From Clostridium zeae (lineage in GTDB: Bacteria; Bacillota; Clostridia; Clostridiales; Clostridiaceae): a stretch of 64,000 nucleotides of DNA. The position numbers and the translations under genes are program-made. The notes beneath the pieces are model-generated. The model was not told the DNA's origin and made no database searches. It saw only the letters and a program-made list of their open reading frames with translations. The stretch covers positions 1,130,396-1,194,395 of the forward strand of contig NZ_BMBA01000001.1 in the NCBI RefSeq assembly GCF_017312485.1, written 5' to 3'. This document shows positions 15,941-23,958 of this stretch, piece after piece (position 1 is the stretch's first letter; each line of letters begins with the position of its first letter).

Positions 15941-17381
15941 AGTTATTCTCCCCTTTAAAATAATATTCTTCTATTTCCTTAGTTATTGTACTGACTCCCA
16001 ACTCTGCTTTATTAATAAACTCCAGAACTTTTTCATTCCATCCAGCAATTATATTTACCCTGTTTCCCTTAAATTGCTGAGTTCCATAACCTAATAAATC
16101 AATAGCATGAACCCAAACATTAGGGTTAATTTTACTCCTATATTCCTCCACTAATCTTTGACAAGTATTTTCATAACCACAATTTATCTCATTATCTGAA
16201 ATTATTATTATTCTATCAATATATATATTATTTTCTATTAAATATTTTATTGGTAGTGCAATATCTGTGCCTCCACCTGTAACATTCACAGATTCAGCAT
16301 TAGCAATAATGCCGCCTTCGTTAGACATTGGATTATGATGAAGAGTATAATCAAAGGAAACTGTTATTGCCTCTTCACATATGTGGTTTGCCATGGCCAT
16401 AAATAACACTGCAATTTCTGCACAGGTTGTATCACCCTTATCGCTTAAATTAGAATTCATTGAACCCGAAACATCTGCTGCAATAAGTGTTAAACCTTTT
16501 AATTCCTCTATATTTTTAGTTGATATTTTCATAGCTTTTTCTAAAGCACTATAAGCCTTTGAAGTTATATTTCTCTGATTTTTTAAATTCTTATAGGCAG
16601 TATAATATCTGAAAGGTAGCTGCTTACTTTTTAAAACTCTATTTTCATCACTTAATGCTGTATATACCTTTTCAATATTATCTGGTCTTGCATTTATTAT
16701 ATTTCTTAAATTACGAAGCATAGTCATATATCCAAGCTTATTGCTTTCTATAAGTGCTTCCCAAGCTTCCTTAGTATTACCTCTCTTTGATAAAGTACTT
16801 TCCCAAGTTTCAGGAGTTTTTATTGTATCCTCTAATACAGCCTTAAACAATGTTTCCTGTTCTTTATTCTTAGGTTTTGGATGAGTAAGACATAATATAT
16901 CCTTTAACATAATAGCTTTTTTTCTATTATACTTTCCTAAAGAATATTCATCAAAGGTTAAAAACTTATCAGCTATCCCCTTTTTTAAAGAATTTGGCAG
17001 TGGTTTTCCGTAGGTATTGATATAATATGAAAGAATTTCAGTCATATCATCTACTCTCTCTACTACTTGGTTTAGTAATTCTCTTACATAGGGCTTTCCT
17101 TCTTTTGAATATGCAAGCTCTCCAGTTAATACATGAGATATACTTCTTAAGTGAAATTCTCTTCTAGAATATAAAGAAAGATTAGCTACAAAACTGGGGT
17201 CTTCTTTAATAGCTTTCCTAATGTCTTTCAATAAATCATTAGAGTTATCTCCATAAAACTTAGCCTCACCAAATAAGCTTGTTAGGACTCCAGATACTAA
17301 TCTATCTTTTAAAGGCATTTCATATGCAATATGACCTGATTTATTCCTAGAATACCCGTTTATTCTATTAAATTTGCTCAT
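15921..17381 (-). CDS. rsr: Ro60-like TROVE-vWA RNA-binding protein (Rsr)
   Basis: 486 residues. Residues about 20-280 form the HEAT-like TROVE ring (MPLKDRLVSGVLTSLFGEAK, NLSLYSRREFHLRSISHVL, MLRNLRNIINA); about 295-470 form a vWA domain with an intact metal site DVSGSMNSN (from 303) and a later GGGTDIALP. Bacterial Ro60 proteins (Rsr) bind non-coding Y RNAs and misfolded RNAs, and tether them to exonucleases for degradation or maturation. This gene is followed by overlapping rtcB. A Y RNA gene lies about 135 bp upstream on the same strand, completing the expected partnership. The ATG is preceded by GGAGG. Confidence 0.95.
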   Translation of the reverse strand: MSKFNRINGYSRNKSGHIAYEMPLKDRLVSGVLTSLFGEAKFYGDNSNDLLKDIRKAIKEDPSFVANLSLYSRREFHLRSISHVLTGELAYSKEGKPYVRELLNQVVERVDDMTEILSYYINTYGKPLPNSLKKGIADKFLTFDEYSLGKYNRKKAIMLKDILCLTHPKPKNKEQETLFKAVLEDTIKTPETWESTLSKRGNTKEAWEALIESNKLGYMTMLRNLRNIINARPDNIEKVYTALSDENRVLKSKQLPFRYYTAYKNLKNQRNITSKAYSALEKAMKISTKNIEELKGLTLIAADVSGSMNSNLSDKGDTTCAEIAVLFMAMANHICEEAITVSFDYTLHHNPMSNEGGIIANAESVNVTGGGTDIALPIKYLIENNIYIDRIIIISDNEINCGYENTCQRLVEEYRSKINPNVWVHAIDLLGYGTQQFKGNRVNIIAGWNEKVLEFINKAELGVSTITKEIEEYYFKGENNYDRSTG

Positions 17382-17484
17382 TTTGTAACCTCCATTCTTT
17401 TTATAATTTATAAAGCTTTTATTTAGTAAATAGAAATTTAATTAACGTTTTAATATGACAGAGAGAAAAACTATCCGAGTAACT

Positions 17485-17547
17485 GATGTAACACTTAATA
17501 ATCATATTTATATTTAAAAAATAATTTTCAGATCAAAGTGATACATC
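17485..17547. repeat. Inverted repeat overlapping the Y RNA 3' end
   Basis: GATGTAACACTT (17485-17496) and AAGTGATACATC (17536-17547), 11 of 12 complementary. The second arm lies inside the Y RNA, just after its D-like arm, so the pairing competes with the terminal Y RNA stem if transcription runs on into the Ro60 gene. Confidence 0.6.
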
Positions 17548-17668
17548 CTTAGTGCTCTACCAACTGAGCTATTCATCTGCCTAAGACAAATGAAGCTGGA
17601 ATCGAACCAGCGACACCTACAACTCTAATCGAAGTATCTCGAATATGCACTGCTCCATCTGTAAGTAT
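17516..17668 (-). ncRNA. yrlA: Y RNA (YrlA-like) with circularly permuted tRNA-like domain
   Basis: About 150 nt on the minus strand, just upstream of the Ro60 gene. In transcript order: a 5' strand with CAGAT and AGTG (near 17661); a T-arm GCTGG TTCGATT CCAGC (17611-17595); an acceptor-like stem of about 9 bp (TTCATTTGTC/GCAGATGAA) closed by the short loop TTAG; a D-arm GCTC AGTTGGTA GAGC (17569-17554); and a 3' strand with CACT and ATCTG that pairs back to the 5' strand, with a bulged C in the AGTG-C-ATA/TATCACT segment, as expected for a Ro60-binding stem. A T run follows. In a normal tRNA the D-arm precedes the T-arm; here the order is permuted. Bacterial YrlA RNAs are known to mimic tRNA and to lie beside Ro60 genes. 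A TATAAT box lies about 20 bp upstream of the 5' stem. Exact ends are estimates. Confidence 0.85.
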
Positions 17669-17777
17669 CTTCCTTACAATGTATATTATATAAACTTAAG
17701 GATAAAACTTACAGACAAAAACCTTGCAATGTTTCTTAAGAGTACATTAAAAGACTTAAGTATTAACATATAAATTA

Positions 17778-17816
17778 AACACGCTAAGAGCTCCAACCTA
17801 AGCTACATAGCGTGTT
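17778..17816 (-). terminator. Terminator of the isochorismatase-family gene
   Basis: AACACGCTA/TAGCGTGTT 9-bp stem with a TTTAATTT tail on the minus strand, separating the downstream Y RNA from upstream transcription. Confidence 0.65.
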
Positions 17817-17918
17817 AATGTTAATAAATATATTAAATTATTATATTGCTATTAATGTTCAGCAAGTATATATTATTCTCTTATCTAAATTTTTCAATTA
17901 TAGATATATATTATATTT

Positions 17919-18455
17919 TTAGTTAAACTCAATTTCATCTGTATACATAGACTTAACAAATCTTCCACCCAAAAGAGTGTTATGATGCTCAACTATTTGC
18001 TTTGAAGTTAGTACAGGTCCATCAAAAGTACTATTTGCATCTCTAACTAATACATTATCATGATATCCTAAACTATAAGCACATCTACAAGTAGTATCCA
18101 AGCAGAATTCTGTCTGCATTCCTACTATAATTAGTTTTTTAATTCCTTTTTCTTTTAGGGTATCATCTAAACCTGTTTTATAAAATGAATCCCAAGTTGT
18201 CTTCTCTATTACAGTTTCATTGTCCAATGGTGTTATTTTGGGATGAATATGCCATGTTGGTTTTGTTCTATTATACTCATCTTCATCTTTACTAGTATGT
18301 TGAATGTAGATTACTGGAGTACCTGTATTTCTAGCCTTTTGAAGTAAAAGATAAATATTATCTAGAACCTTCTCACCATTATATAAGGATTGATTCTCAT
18401 AGGAATACATAGCAACTTGTACATCTACAATTAACAGTGCTGTTTCTTTAGCCAT
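17919..18455 (-). CDS. Isochorismatase-family cysteine hydrolase
   Basis: 178 residues. The family's catalytic triad is visible: D11 in ALLIVDVQ, K85 in VIEKTTWDSFY and C118 in VGMQTEFCLDTTC. A cis-peptide-type VGMQTEFC segment is typical. The family hydrolyses amides or vinyl ethers (nicotinamide, isochorismate, ureidoacrylate and others); substrate cannot be assigned here. It is different from the nicotinamidase at the left edge. It is followed by its own hairpin and stands apart from the Y RNA/Ro60 genes. Confidence 0.88.
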   Translation of the reverse strand: MAKETALLIVDVQVAMYSYENQSLYNGEKVLDNIYLLLQKARNTGTPVIYIQHTSKDEDEYNRTKPTWHIHPKITPLDNETVIEKTTWDSFYKTGLDDTLKEKGIKKLIIVGMQTEFCLDTTCRCAYSLGYHDNVLVRDANSTFDGPVLTSKQIVEHHNTLLGGRFVKSMYTDEIEFN

Positions 18456-18539
18456 TACAAAATCCTCACTTTCAAATTAATATAGAAAACACTTAAAGTT
18501 AAATTATACTACTCAAAAATAGCTTGTACTAGCTAAACT

Positions 18540-18995
18540 CTATAGCAATCTTAATTTACTTAAAGTATGTTCGTTCCATACACCAAAGCCCTCCGAGTAC
18601 TTATTTTCGAAAAACATTGGTAATCGCTCTTTGAAGCCATCAGCAAGCGCAAGCTCTTGTAAATTATCTTTATCTACCCAAAATACATTACCTTCAATTG
18701 TATTTTCTATGAGGTCTCCACTAAAGTTCTCAGTTCTAAAATTGAACACAAAATATTTTTCTTTTGTTTCATCATTGTACCAATATATAACTCCACAAGC
18801 TTCTAAATTATATACAGTAAGACCTGTTTCTTCTCTTATCTCTCTGATAGTTGATTCTACTATGCTTTCTCCATCTTCTATATGACCTCCCGGAAATGAT
18901 ATTCCTTTCCATGATTTAATCCTATTTTGAACTAAAACCTTGTTATTTAATTTATCATAAATCATGCACATATTGGTCAATTCTACTTTTGACAT
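18540..18995 (-). CDS. Nudix hydrolase, MutT/8-oxo-dGTPase type
   Basis: 151 residues with a complete Nudix box at 37-59 (GHIEDGESIVESTIREIREE then TGL) that matches GX5EX7REUXEEXGU fully. The sequence around it (RIKSWKGISFPGGHIEDGE) fits the clostridial 8-oxo-dGTP diphosphatase group, which removes oxidised nucleotides, but other nucleoside diphosphate substrates are possible. In contrast to the regulator at 1199 all catalytic residues are kept. A terminator-like hairpin separates it from the ArsR gene downstream. Confidence 0.88.
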   Translation of the reverse strand: MSKVELTNMCMIYDKLNNKVLVQNRIKSWKGISFPGGHIEDGESIVESTIREIREETGLTVYNLEACGVIYWYNDETKEKYFVFNFRTENFSGDLIENTIEGNVFWVDKDNLQELALADGFKERLPMFFENKYSEGFGVWNEHTLSKLRLL

Positions 18996-19024
18996 TATTC
19001 CTATCCCCCTTTACTATGGAAAAA

Positions 19025-19053
19025 TCCTATCAAAACCTTAAGTCTTGATAGGA
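19025..19053. terminator. Hairpin between the ArsR and Nudix genes
   Basis: Perfect 9-bp stem TCCTATCAA/TTGATAGGA with an 11-base loop. It lies between the Nudix start and the ArsR stop in a same-strand arrangement; downstream of ArsR it would be its terminator. Confidence 0.6.
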
Positions 19054-19065
19054 CTTCAAACGAAA

Positions 19066-19347
19066 TTATTTACAATAATTATCTCTTAGTACTTCTACTA
19101 GTTTACTTACTCTTAGATCTAAAATAAAGTAAGTACTAGTTAATCCTTTTTTGTTATAATCAACTATCTTGTGTGCTTTTAGCATAGCTAAATGCTGAGA
19201 AATAGCAGATTGAGTCAAATTACTCAAACTCTCATTCAGTTCACTTACTGTCATAGGTCTTTCCAGTAAATGGCACACTATCAGTAGTCTATTTTCATTT
19301 GCAAGTACCTTTAAAACTTCTGAAACTTCTTTAGCTTTGTCTAGCAT
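19066..19347 (-). CDS. ArsR-family repressor, SqrR/BigR-like persulfide-sensor type
   Basis: 93 residues from MLDKAKEVSEVLKVLANENR; the ATG is preceded by GGAGAGGCAGGG. A winged helix with recognition segment LTQSAISQHLAMLKAHKIV. There is no ArsR-type metal box (CxC) in helix 3. Instead two cysteines lie at C25 (RLLIVCHLL) and C92 (DNYCK), the positions and spacing of the dithiol pair in SqrR/BigR/YgaV persulfide sensors. A rhodanese gene lies directly upstream, which supports a sulfide or persulfide role. The regulator probably releases DNA when the pair forms a tetrasulfide or disulfide bridge; this is inferred from the family. Confidence 0.82.
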   Translation of the reverse strand: MLDKAKEVSEVLKVLANENRLLIVCHLLERPMTVSELNESLSNLTQSAISQHLAMLKAHKIVDYNKKGLTSTYFILDLRVSKLVEVLRDNYCK

Positions 19348-19493
19348 TATATCCCTGCCTCTCCTATCTTTCAACTTATATAGGTGAATTCAATTTACTA
19401 AATAGGTGTTTGTTTTTATTTTCATCATACTTATATAATACACTTTAACATTCTATTTGACTTTATACTCAAACATTTTTGTAGATTTATGTT

Positions 19494-19814
19494 CTACCTC
19501 TCAAGCGATCTTAAATATGATCCAGTTCCGCCAGATACATTTACTACCTTGTATCCCCTTGTACTAAGCTCGCTACAAGTCTTTGCACTTCTACCTCCAG
19601 ATTGACATATTATATGATATTCTTTTTCTTTATCTAAATATTTTTCTGGATCTCTAAGTATTGCTCCCATAGGTATATTCATTGCTTTCGGAATATGCCC
19701 ATCTTCGTACTCATACGGCTCTCTTATATCTATTAAATTTATCTTATTTATAACATCATCAACATCATGAACACTTATTGCTCTAAAATTTCCTCTTTTA
19801 ATGAATGAAAACAT
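19494..19814 (-). CDS. Single-domain rhodanese (sulfurtransferase)
   Basis: 106 residues. The active-site loop is CQSGGRS with catalytic C70 (HIICQSGGRSAKTC), and the CH2A-like segment DIREPYEYEDGHIPKAMNIP precedes it. Such proteins carry sulfane sulfur as a Cys persulfide. The N-terminal extension of about 15 residues (MFSFIKRGNFRAISV) is short and hydrophobic-basic, with no clear signal peptide. The neighbour downstream is a persulfide-sensor-like ArsR repressor, so the pair probably handles sulfide or persulfide stress. No sulfide:quinone reductase or persulfide dioxygenase is present in the window. Confidence 0.88.
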   Translation of the reverse strand: MFSFIKRGNFRAISVHDVDDVINKINLIDIREPYEYEDGHIPKAMNIPMGAILRDPEKYLDKEKEYHIICQSGGRSAKTCSELSTRGYKVVNVSGGTGSYLRSLER

Positions 19815-20029
19815 ATAATTCCTCCATTGATATCATAAAAATATATTTTATATTATTCCCTTAATTACCAAAAATACAACTTAATAATATAAGAATATTA
19901 GAACTTACTTATTTACTTATATGATATTTCATTCTTTTGCTTAAGTCAATACATGAAATAATGACCCAATCAATTTACAGGAAAATCTATATGGATAATA
20001 TATATTTTTTATATATAATAATACTCTAT

Positions 20030-20713
20030 TTAATTTTCATTTGACATTCCTTCGAAAGCAACTTCATCTTTATCATTAAACAATATATATTCAAAGACTT
20101 TTGAGCTATATCCTGAATATTTGGCTTCCTTATCAAACCTCAGATTTTCACTGACAGATAGCTTTTTCTGTTCTTTTGGATGTACTATAAATTCATTTTT
20201 TAAAGTAATATATTCTTGCTTTATATCTTCTTTTACGAAAGATGGTGACTTAATTTTTATGTAAAATTTTTGTGTATAATTACTGCAATTTATTATTTCT
20301 ATACTTCCATTTACATTTAGTTCGTCATTATTTCCGTTAAAGTTCACTGAAGTTTTATCTCTATCTAGATATATAGATTTTAAATCTATAAAGGATCCTT
20401 TATAGATTTGAATACACTGATTCCACATTTCAGGAAAAACACTTATCAATACTACTGTTATCATCACTCTTCTTAAAGCTGTCTTAATTATAGCTTTTTC
20501 TCTTATTTCATTAAGTTGTTGTAAACAACAATATATTCCTACTATAACTATTAATCCAGCATAGTGAAATGTCCAATTATTACCTTTAAGAGGTTTAAAT
20601 ATTCTTTCTACAAATATATCTTTTGTATTATTGCTATTTCCTTGCAACACAAACAATATTGCTAATCCTAAATAGCAAAGTATTATTTTCTGCACTTTAG
20701 ATAATTTTTTCAA
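20030..20713 (-). CDS. Membrane protein of unknown function
   Basis: 227 residues, not recognised. Three hydrophobic segments are visible near 10-25, 48-64 and 83-98, followed by an extracytoplasmic-looking C-terminal half (about 110-227) rich in beta-prone sequence (NGSIEIINCSNYTQKFYIKI, LKNEFIVHPKEQKKLSVSEN) that could be an immunoglobulin-like domain. Its start overlaps the end of the deaminase gene by 17 bp, so the two are probably co-translated. Nothing in the sequence links it to nucleoside metabolism. Confidence 0.6.
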   Translation of the reverse strand: MKKLSKVQKIILCYLGLAILFVLQGNSNNTKDIFVERIFKPLKGNNWTFHYAGLIVIVGIYCCLQQLNEIREKAIIKTALRRVMITVVLISVFPEMWNQCIQIYKGSFIDLKSIYLDRDKTSVNFNGNNDELNVNGSIEIINCSNYTQKFYIKIKSPSFVKEDIKQEYITLKNEFIVHPKEQKKLSVSENLRFDKEAKYSGYSSKVFEYILFNDKDEVAFEGMSNEN

Positions 20714-21356
20714 AACTTTCTCCCTTATATAATCTGTCAGTTATTTCATCGTATATTTTCTCAATTGGTTTGCTCATACTTAAAGCATTTTGAAAATATC
20801 CTTCTTCATACAATTCCTTTGCTAACAAAACTCCATTACTGCAATATTCACTCCAAGAATCTAGCACGGCTTGCTGTAGGATATGTTGTGTTTTATATTC
20901 GTACGCTGCTTGAAGGCAAATCTGAAATGCCTCCAACTCCTCATTTTCTCTACTAAAATTCATATTTTTACTCTTTATATAACTCATTTTATCATTTAGT
21001 TCTGTAGCCCCAGCATAGCCATCTCTTGCTGCATATTTTATATTTCTTATTCCCACCATAAGCATAGCTCCAAAACACATTGGACATGGCTCCATTGTTG
21101 TATACAATGTATATTTTTTTATATTTAGATGTTCTTCTCGTTTCAAAGCTAGCATAGCAGTAGTTTCCGCATGTGCCATTCCAGTACCAGCCAATGGATT
21201 ATTACTTAAAGTATCAAAGATTCTATTTCTACCTCTTGATATTATCTTTCCGTTCTCATCAACTATAACAGCACCAATTGGAATAGTATTTTTCTTAAAA
21301 GATTCCCAAGCTAAAGAAAACGCTTCCTGCCAAGCATAATTTAAATCTCTCCACAT
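20697..21356 (-). CDS. Cytidine/deoxycytidylate-type nucleoside deaminase
   Basis: 219 residues. The zinc site of the CDA superfamily is complete: HAE at 62-64 and PCPMC at 90-94 (TMEPCPMCFGAML). The catalytic domain spans about 5-130 and resembles TadA/guanine deaminase-type proteins (GAVIVDENGKIISRGRNR). A C-terminal extension of about 85 residues is unlike TadA and helical. It is therefore probably a nucleobase or nucleoside deaminase rather than the essential tRNA adenosine deaminase. It overlaps a membrane protein gene downstream. Confidence 0.82.
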   Translation of the reverse strand: MWRDLNYAWQEAFSLAWESFKKNTIPIGAVIVDENGKIISRGRNRIFDTLSNNPLAGTGMAHAETTAMLALKREEHLNIKKYTLYTTMEPCPMCFGAMLMVGIRNIKYAARDGYAGATELNDKMSYIKSKNMNFSRENEELEAFQICLQAAYEYKTQHILQQAVLDSWSEYCSNGVLLAKELYEEGYFQNALSMSKPIEKIYDEITDRLYKGESFEKII

Positions 21357-21561
21357 TAAAATCTCCCCTTTAAAATTTACAATTTATAGTTATTATAGCA
21401 CAATATGCCGTAAAATTTGTATTTTTAGTTGTTTTAATGCTTGAATTACTCTTCAGCTTCCTAATAATTATCTCATCCTAAATTTAATAAAATTTAAAAA
21501 TTCAATCTATAAAACTTTTTAAATTTTTGTCTATTTAACTATATAACTTTTTAAATAGTAA

Positions 21562-21610
21562 AAAGTGACCTGTATTATAACTTCTTTCAAGTTATAATAC
21601 AGGTCACTTT
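21562..21610 (-). terminator. Terminator of the tRNA operon
   Basis: Perfect 22-bp stem (AAAGTGACCTGTATTATAAC... arms at 21562-21583 and 21589-21610) with a 5-base loop, downstream of tRNA-Cys on the minus strand. Confidence 0.85.
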
Positions 21611-21625
21611 CTTTCGATATTAATT

Positions 21626-21700
21626 TGGAGGCGCCACCCGGATTTGAACCGGGGCATAAAGGTTTTGCAGACCTTGACCTTACCGCTTGGCTATAGCGCC
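21626..21700 (-). tRNA. tRNA-Cys (GCA)
   Basis: Cloverleaf with 7-bp acceptor stem (GGCGCTA/TGGCGCC), anticodon loop CTGCAAA giving GCA, T-arm CCGG TTCAAAT CCGG, and encoded CCA. It is third in a leftward Asp-Phe-Cys operon. Confidence 0.97.
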
Positions 21701-21718
21701 AAATTAAATTAAAATAAA

Positions 21719-21794
<76 letters not shown>

Positions 21795-21797
21795 ACG

Positions 21798-21874
21798 TGG
21801 CGACTCAGAAGGGGCTCGAACCCTCGACCTCCGGCGTGACAGGCCGGCACTCTAACCAACTGAGCTACTGAGCC
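21798..21874 (-). tRNA. tRNA-Asp (GTC)
   Basis: Acceptor GGCTCAG/CTGAGTC, anticodon stem GCCGG...CCGG(C) with loop CTGTCAC giving GTC, discriminator G and encoded CCA. First gene of the tRNA operon. Confidence 0.97.
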
Positions 21875-21900
21875 ATATGCTTCTATCGTCCACGTATTAT

Positions 21901-21929
21901 ATTATATGAACTTTAGAAGACTTTGTCAA
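21901..21929 (-). promoter_or_regulatory. tRNA operon promoter
   Basis: Full consensus TTGACA, 17-base spacer, TATAAT on the minus strand, starting about 27 bases before tRNA-Asp. Confidence 0.88.
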
Positions 21930-21933
21930 TAAA

Positions 21934-22818
21934 TTATTTCGTCAAAGTATTTATTAATTCTCCAACTTGTTCATTAGTGAATTTATAAGCCTTGTTGCAA
22001 AAATGGCATTTTAATTCTTCTTCTTTTCCTTCTTCATATATTTCAGTAAGATCTTTTAGACCAATACTTATAAAAGCTCTTTCAACTTTTTCTCTTGAGC
22101 AATCACATTTATATAGTGGTTCAATGCTATCATTGATCTTTAAATCCATTCCATCGAATATATATTCAACTATTTCTTCAATAGTTTTTCCTTCAGTTAT
22201 CATAGTAGTCACAGGTGGTATTTCTTCCATTCTATAAGATAGAAGATCAGCTAATAGTTCGTCAGCCCCAGGCATCATTTGAATTATAAATCCACCAGCA
22301 GCTTTAATTGATAAATCATTATTAACTAAAACTCCAAGCGCCACAGCAGATGGTGTTTGCTCAGATGTTGTAAAGTAATACGCAAGATCTTCTGCTACCT
22401 CTCCAGTATAAATTGGCACTTGTCCTACGTAAGGATCTTTTAGACCTAAATCTCTTATTACAGTTAAGTTACCATTCTTTCCTATAGCTCCACCTACATC
22501 AAGTTTTCCTTTAATATTTAAAGGAGGTTCAACTGCTGGGTTTCCTATATATCCCTTAACTGTACAATCTGGATATGCAGTTACGGTAATACCTTTTGCA
22601 TCTCCTCCACCATTGATTTGAAGCGTTAAAATTTCCTTTTCAGATTTTAGCATTGCTCCCATTAGAGTTCCTGCTGTAAGCATTCTTCCAAAAGCCGCAG
22701 CTGCTGTAGTGCTGCATTCATGTATTTTTGTTCCTTCGTCAACTAAATTAGTAGTTATTCCAGCTATAATTCTAACCATTCCATTTTTAGCCGTAGCTCT
22801 TATAATCTTATCATTCAT
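21934..22818 (-). CDS. hslO: Hsp33 redox-regulated chaperone
   Basis: 294 residues, normal Hsp33 length. The C-terminal zinc redox switch is present: CDC near 239-241 and CHFC near 270 (CX1C and CX2C), which release zinc and form disulfides under oxidative stress, activating holdase function. The N-terminal domain segments [20 protein letters not shown] and [17 protein letters not shown] are family landmarks. It begins 2 bp after the stop of a methyltransferase gene, so they are co-transcribed. Confidence 0.95.
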   Translation of the reverse strand: MNDKIIRATAKNGMVRIIAGITTNLVDEGTKIHECSTTAAAAFGRMLTAGTLMGAMLKSEKEILTLQINGGGDAKGITVTAYPDCTVKGYIGNPAVEPPLNIKGKLDVGGAIGKNGNLTVIRDLGLKDPYVGQVPIYTGEVAEDLAYYFTTSEQTPSAVALGVLVNNDLSIKAAGGFIIQMMPGADELLADLLSYRMEEIPPVTTMITEGKTIEEIVEYIFDGMDLKINDSIEPLYKCDCSREKVERAFISIGLKDLTEIYEEGKEEELKCHFCNKAYKFTNEQVGELINTLTK

Positions 22819-22820
22819 AA

Positions 22821-23570
22821 TTAATTTACCTCCAAATTCTTAAGAACATATACTATTCTTTCACTATCTCGTTCTATACAGCTATTCTTATATCCATCGT
22901 ACTTTCCAATTATTTCGAACCCTGCGTCCTTCACCATTGACTCTATAAAATCTTCTTTGTAAGCTCTTTCTTCATGAATTTCTTCAAACCTTTCATATAG
23001 CTCTCCATTTTTAACGAAAAAGGTTAGATTCATCTCCACTATTTCATCTTCAAATATATTCTCCCAAGTGTAAAAAATCTCTTCAGAATTATATGTAAAA
23101 ATATTGTTACCGAGAATATCACTTAATTTATAATAGGAATTTATATCAAAAACAAAGATTCCATTTTCACTCATATGTCTTTTTACAGAAAGAAAATAGT
23201 TTCTTAAATCTTCAATATCTAATATGTAATTAGTTGAATCCAAAACGCAAGTAACTAAATCAAACTTTCTATTAAGAGATAGTTCACTCATATCCTGACA
23301 TACTATCTTACATTTCATTCTTTCTTCCCTAAATTTTTTGTCTGCATTTATAAGCATACTATCTGATGAATCAACTAAAAATATGTTTTTAAAGTTCTTC
23401 CCTAAGATTGCTGCTACATTTCCTGTTCCACAAGCTAAGTCTAAGTAATACTCATAATTTATGTTGTTATTTTTACATAAATCCAAAATGAAGTCGCTTA
23501 TACTGTTATAGTTAATATCTTCATATATCAATTGATCATAAAGATTTGCAAATTTATTATAGCTGTCCAT
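22821..23570 (-). CDS. SAM-dependent class I methyltransferase
   Basis: 249 residues. The SAM-binding glycine motif is DLACGTGN at 44-51, followed by the acidic loop [10 protein letters not shown] and post-I motifs [13 protein letters not shown]. The C-terminal part ([20 protein letters not shown]) fits a small-molecule methyltransferase. Substrate unknown. Tight coupling to hslO may mean only co-expression; no functional link is visible. Confidence 0.85.
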   Translation of the reverse strand: MDSYNKFANLYDQLIYEDINYNSISDFILDLCKNNNINYEYYLDLACGTGNVAAILGKNFKNIFLVDSSDSMLINADKKFREERMKCKIVCQDMSELSLNRKFDLVTCVLDSTNYILDIEDLRNYFLSVKRHMSENGIFVFDINSYYKLSDILGNNIFTYNSEEIFYTWENIFEDEIVEMNLTFFVKNGELYERFEEIHEERAYKEDFIESMVKDAGFEIIGKYDGYKNSCIERDSERIVYVLKNLEVN

Positions 23571-23724
23571 TTAATAATAATCCCCCACACTAAATCTACT
23601 AAATAATATATTATTAATTTTCTGCTAAGTCAATGATATATGTTTATCTTTCCCTTTTTATTCGCTAAAATGATACATTTTCACTAGTTAAAAGCATCAT
23701 TCCTAGTTTGTTAGTATATATAAT

Positions 23725-23816
23725 GTTCCAACTTCAACCATTAAGTTATGCATGCCCGAAAATCCTCAGAAACCACTATTTTCGAACATGTATAACTTAA
23801 GTTTTCACAATGGAAC
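23725..23816. repeat. 92-bp palindromic element
   Basis: Imperfect inverted repeat with GTTCCA outer ends and inner arms TTAAGTTATGCATG...CGAAAAT versus ATTTTCG...CATGTATAACTTAA. It would form one long hairpin on either strand. It lies in the 388-bp spacer between the methyltransferase and the SASP gene. Confidence 0.65.
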
Positions 23817-23858
23817 CCTTTAGATAAACTACTTCATGTTTAAATCTATCCAAATAAA

Positions 23859-23952
23859 GATGTACCAATTCGATCCCTTTATATTTTCAAACCTCTCAAT
23901 TCTTGTAGTTAAAGATTCCAAAAATATACGTTTTACTACGAAATGGTACATC
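23859..23952. repeat. 94-bp element with GATGTACCA inverted ends
   Basis: Ends GATGTACCAATTCG and CGAAATGGTACATC are inverted copies with one mismatch; the interior is unpaired AT-rich DNA. It lies directly beside the previous palindrome and just past the SASP stop codon. Confidence 0.6.
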
Positions 23953-23958
23953 GTCTTC

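Noticed and set aside
17554-17611. A tRNA gene
   Set aside because: T-arm and D-arm sequences are present but in reversed order with no anticodon arm or CCA end; better explained as the tRNA-like domain of the Y RNA beside the Ro60 gene.
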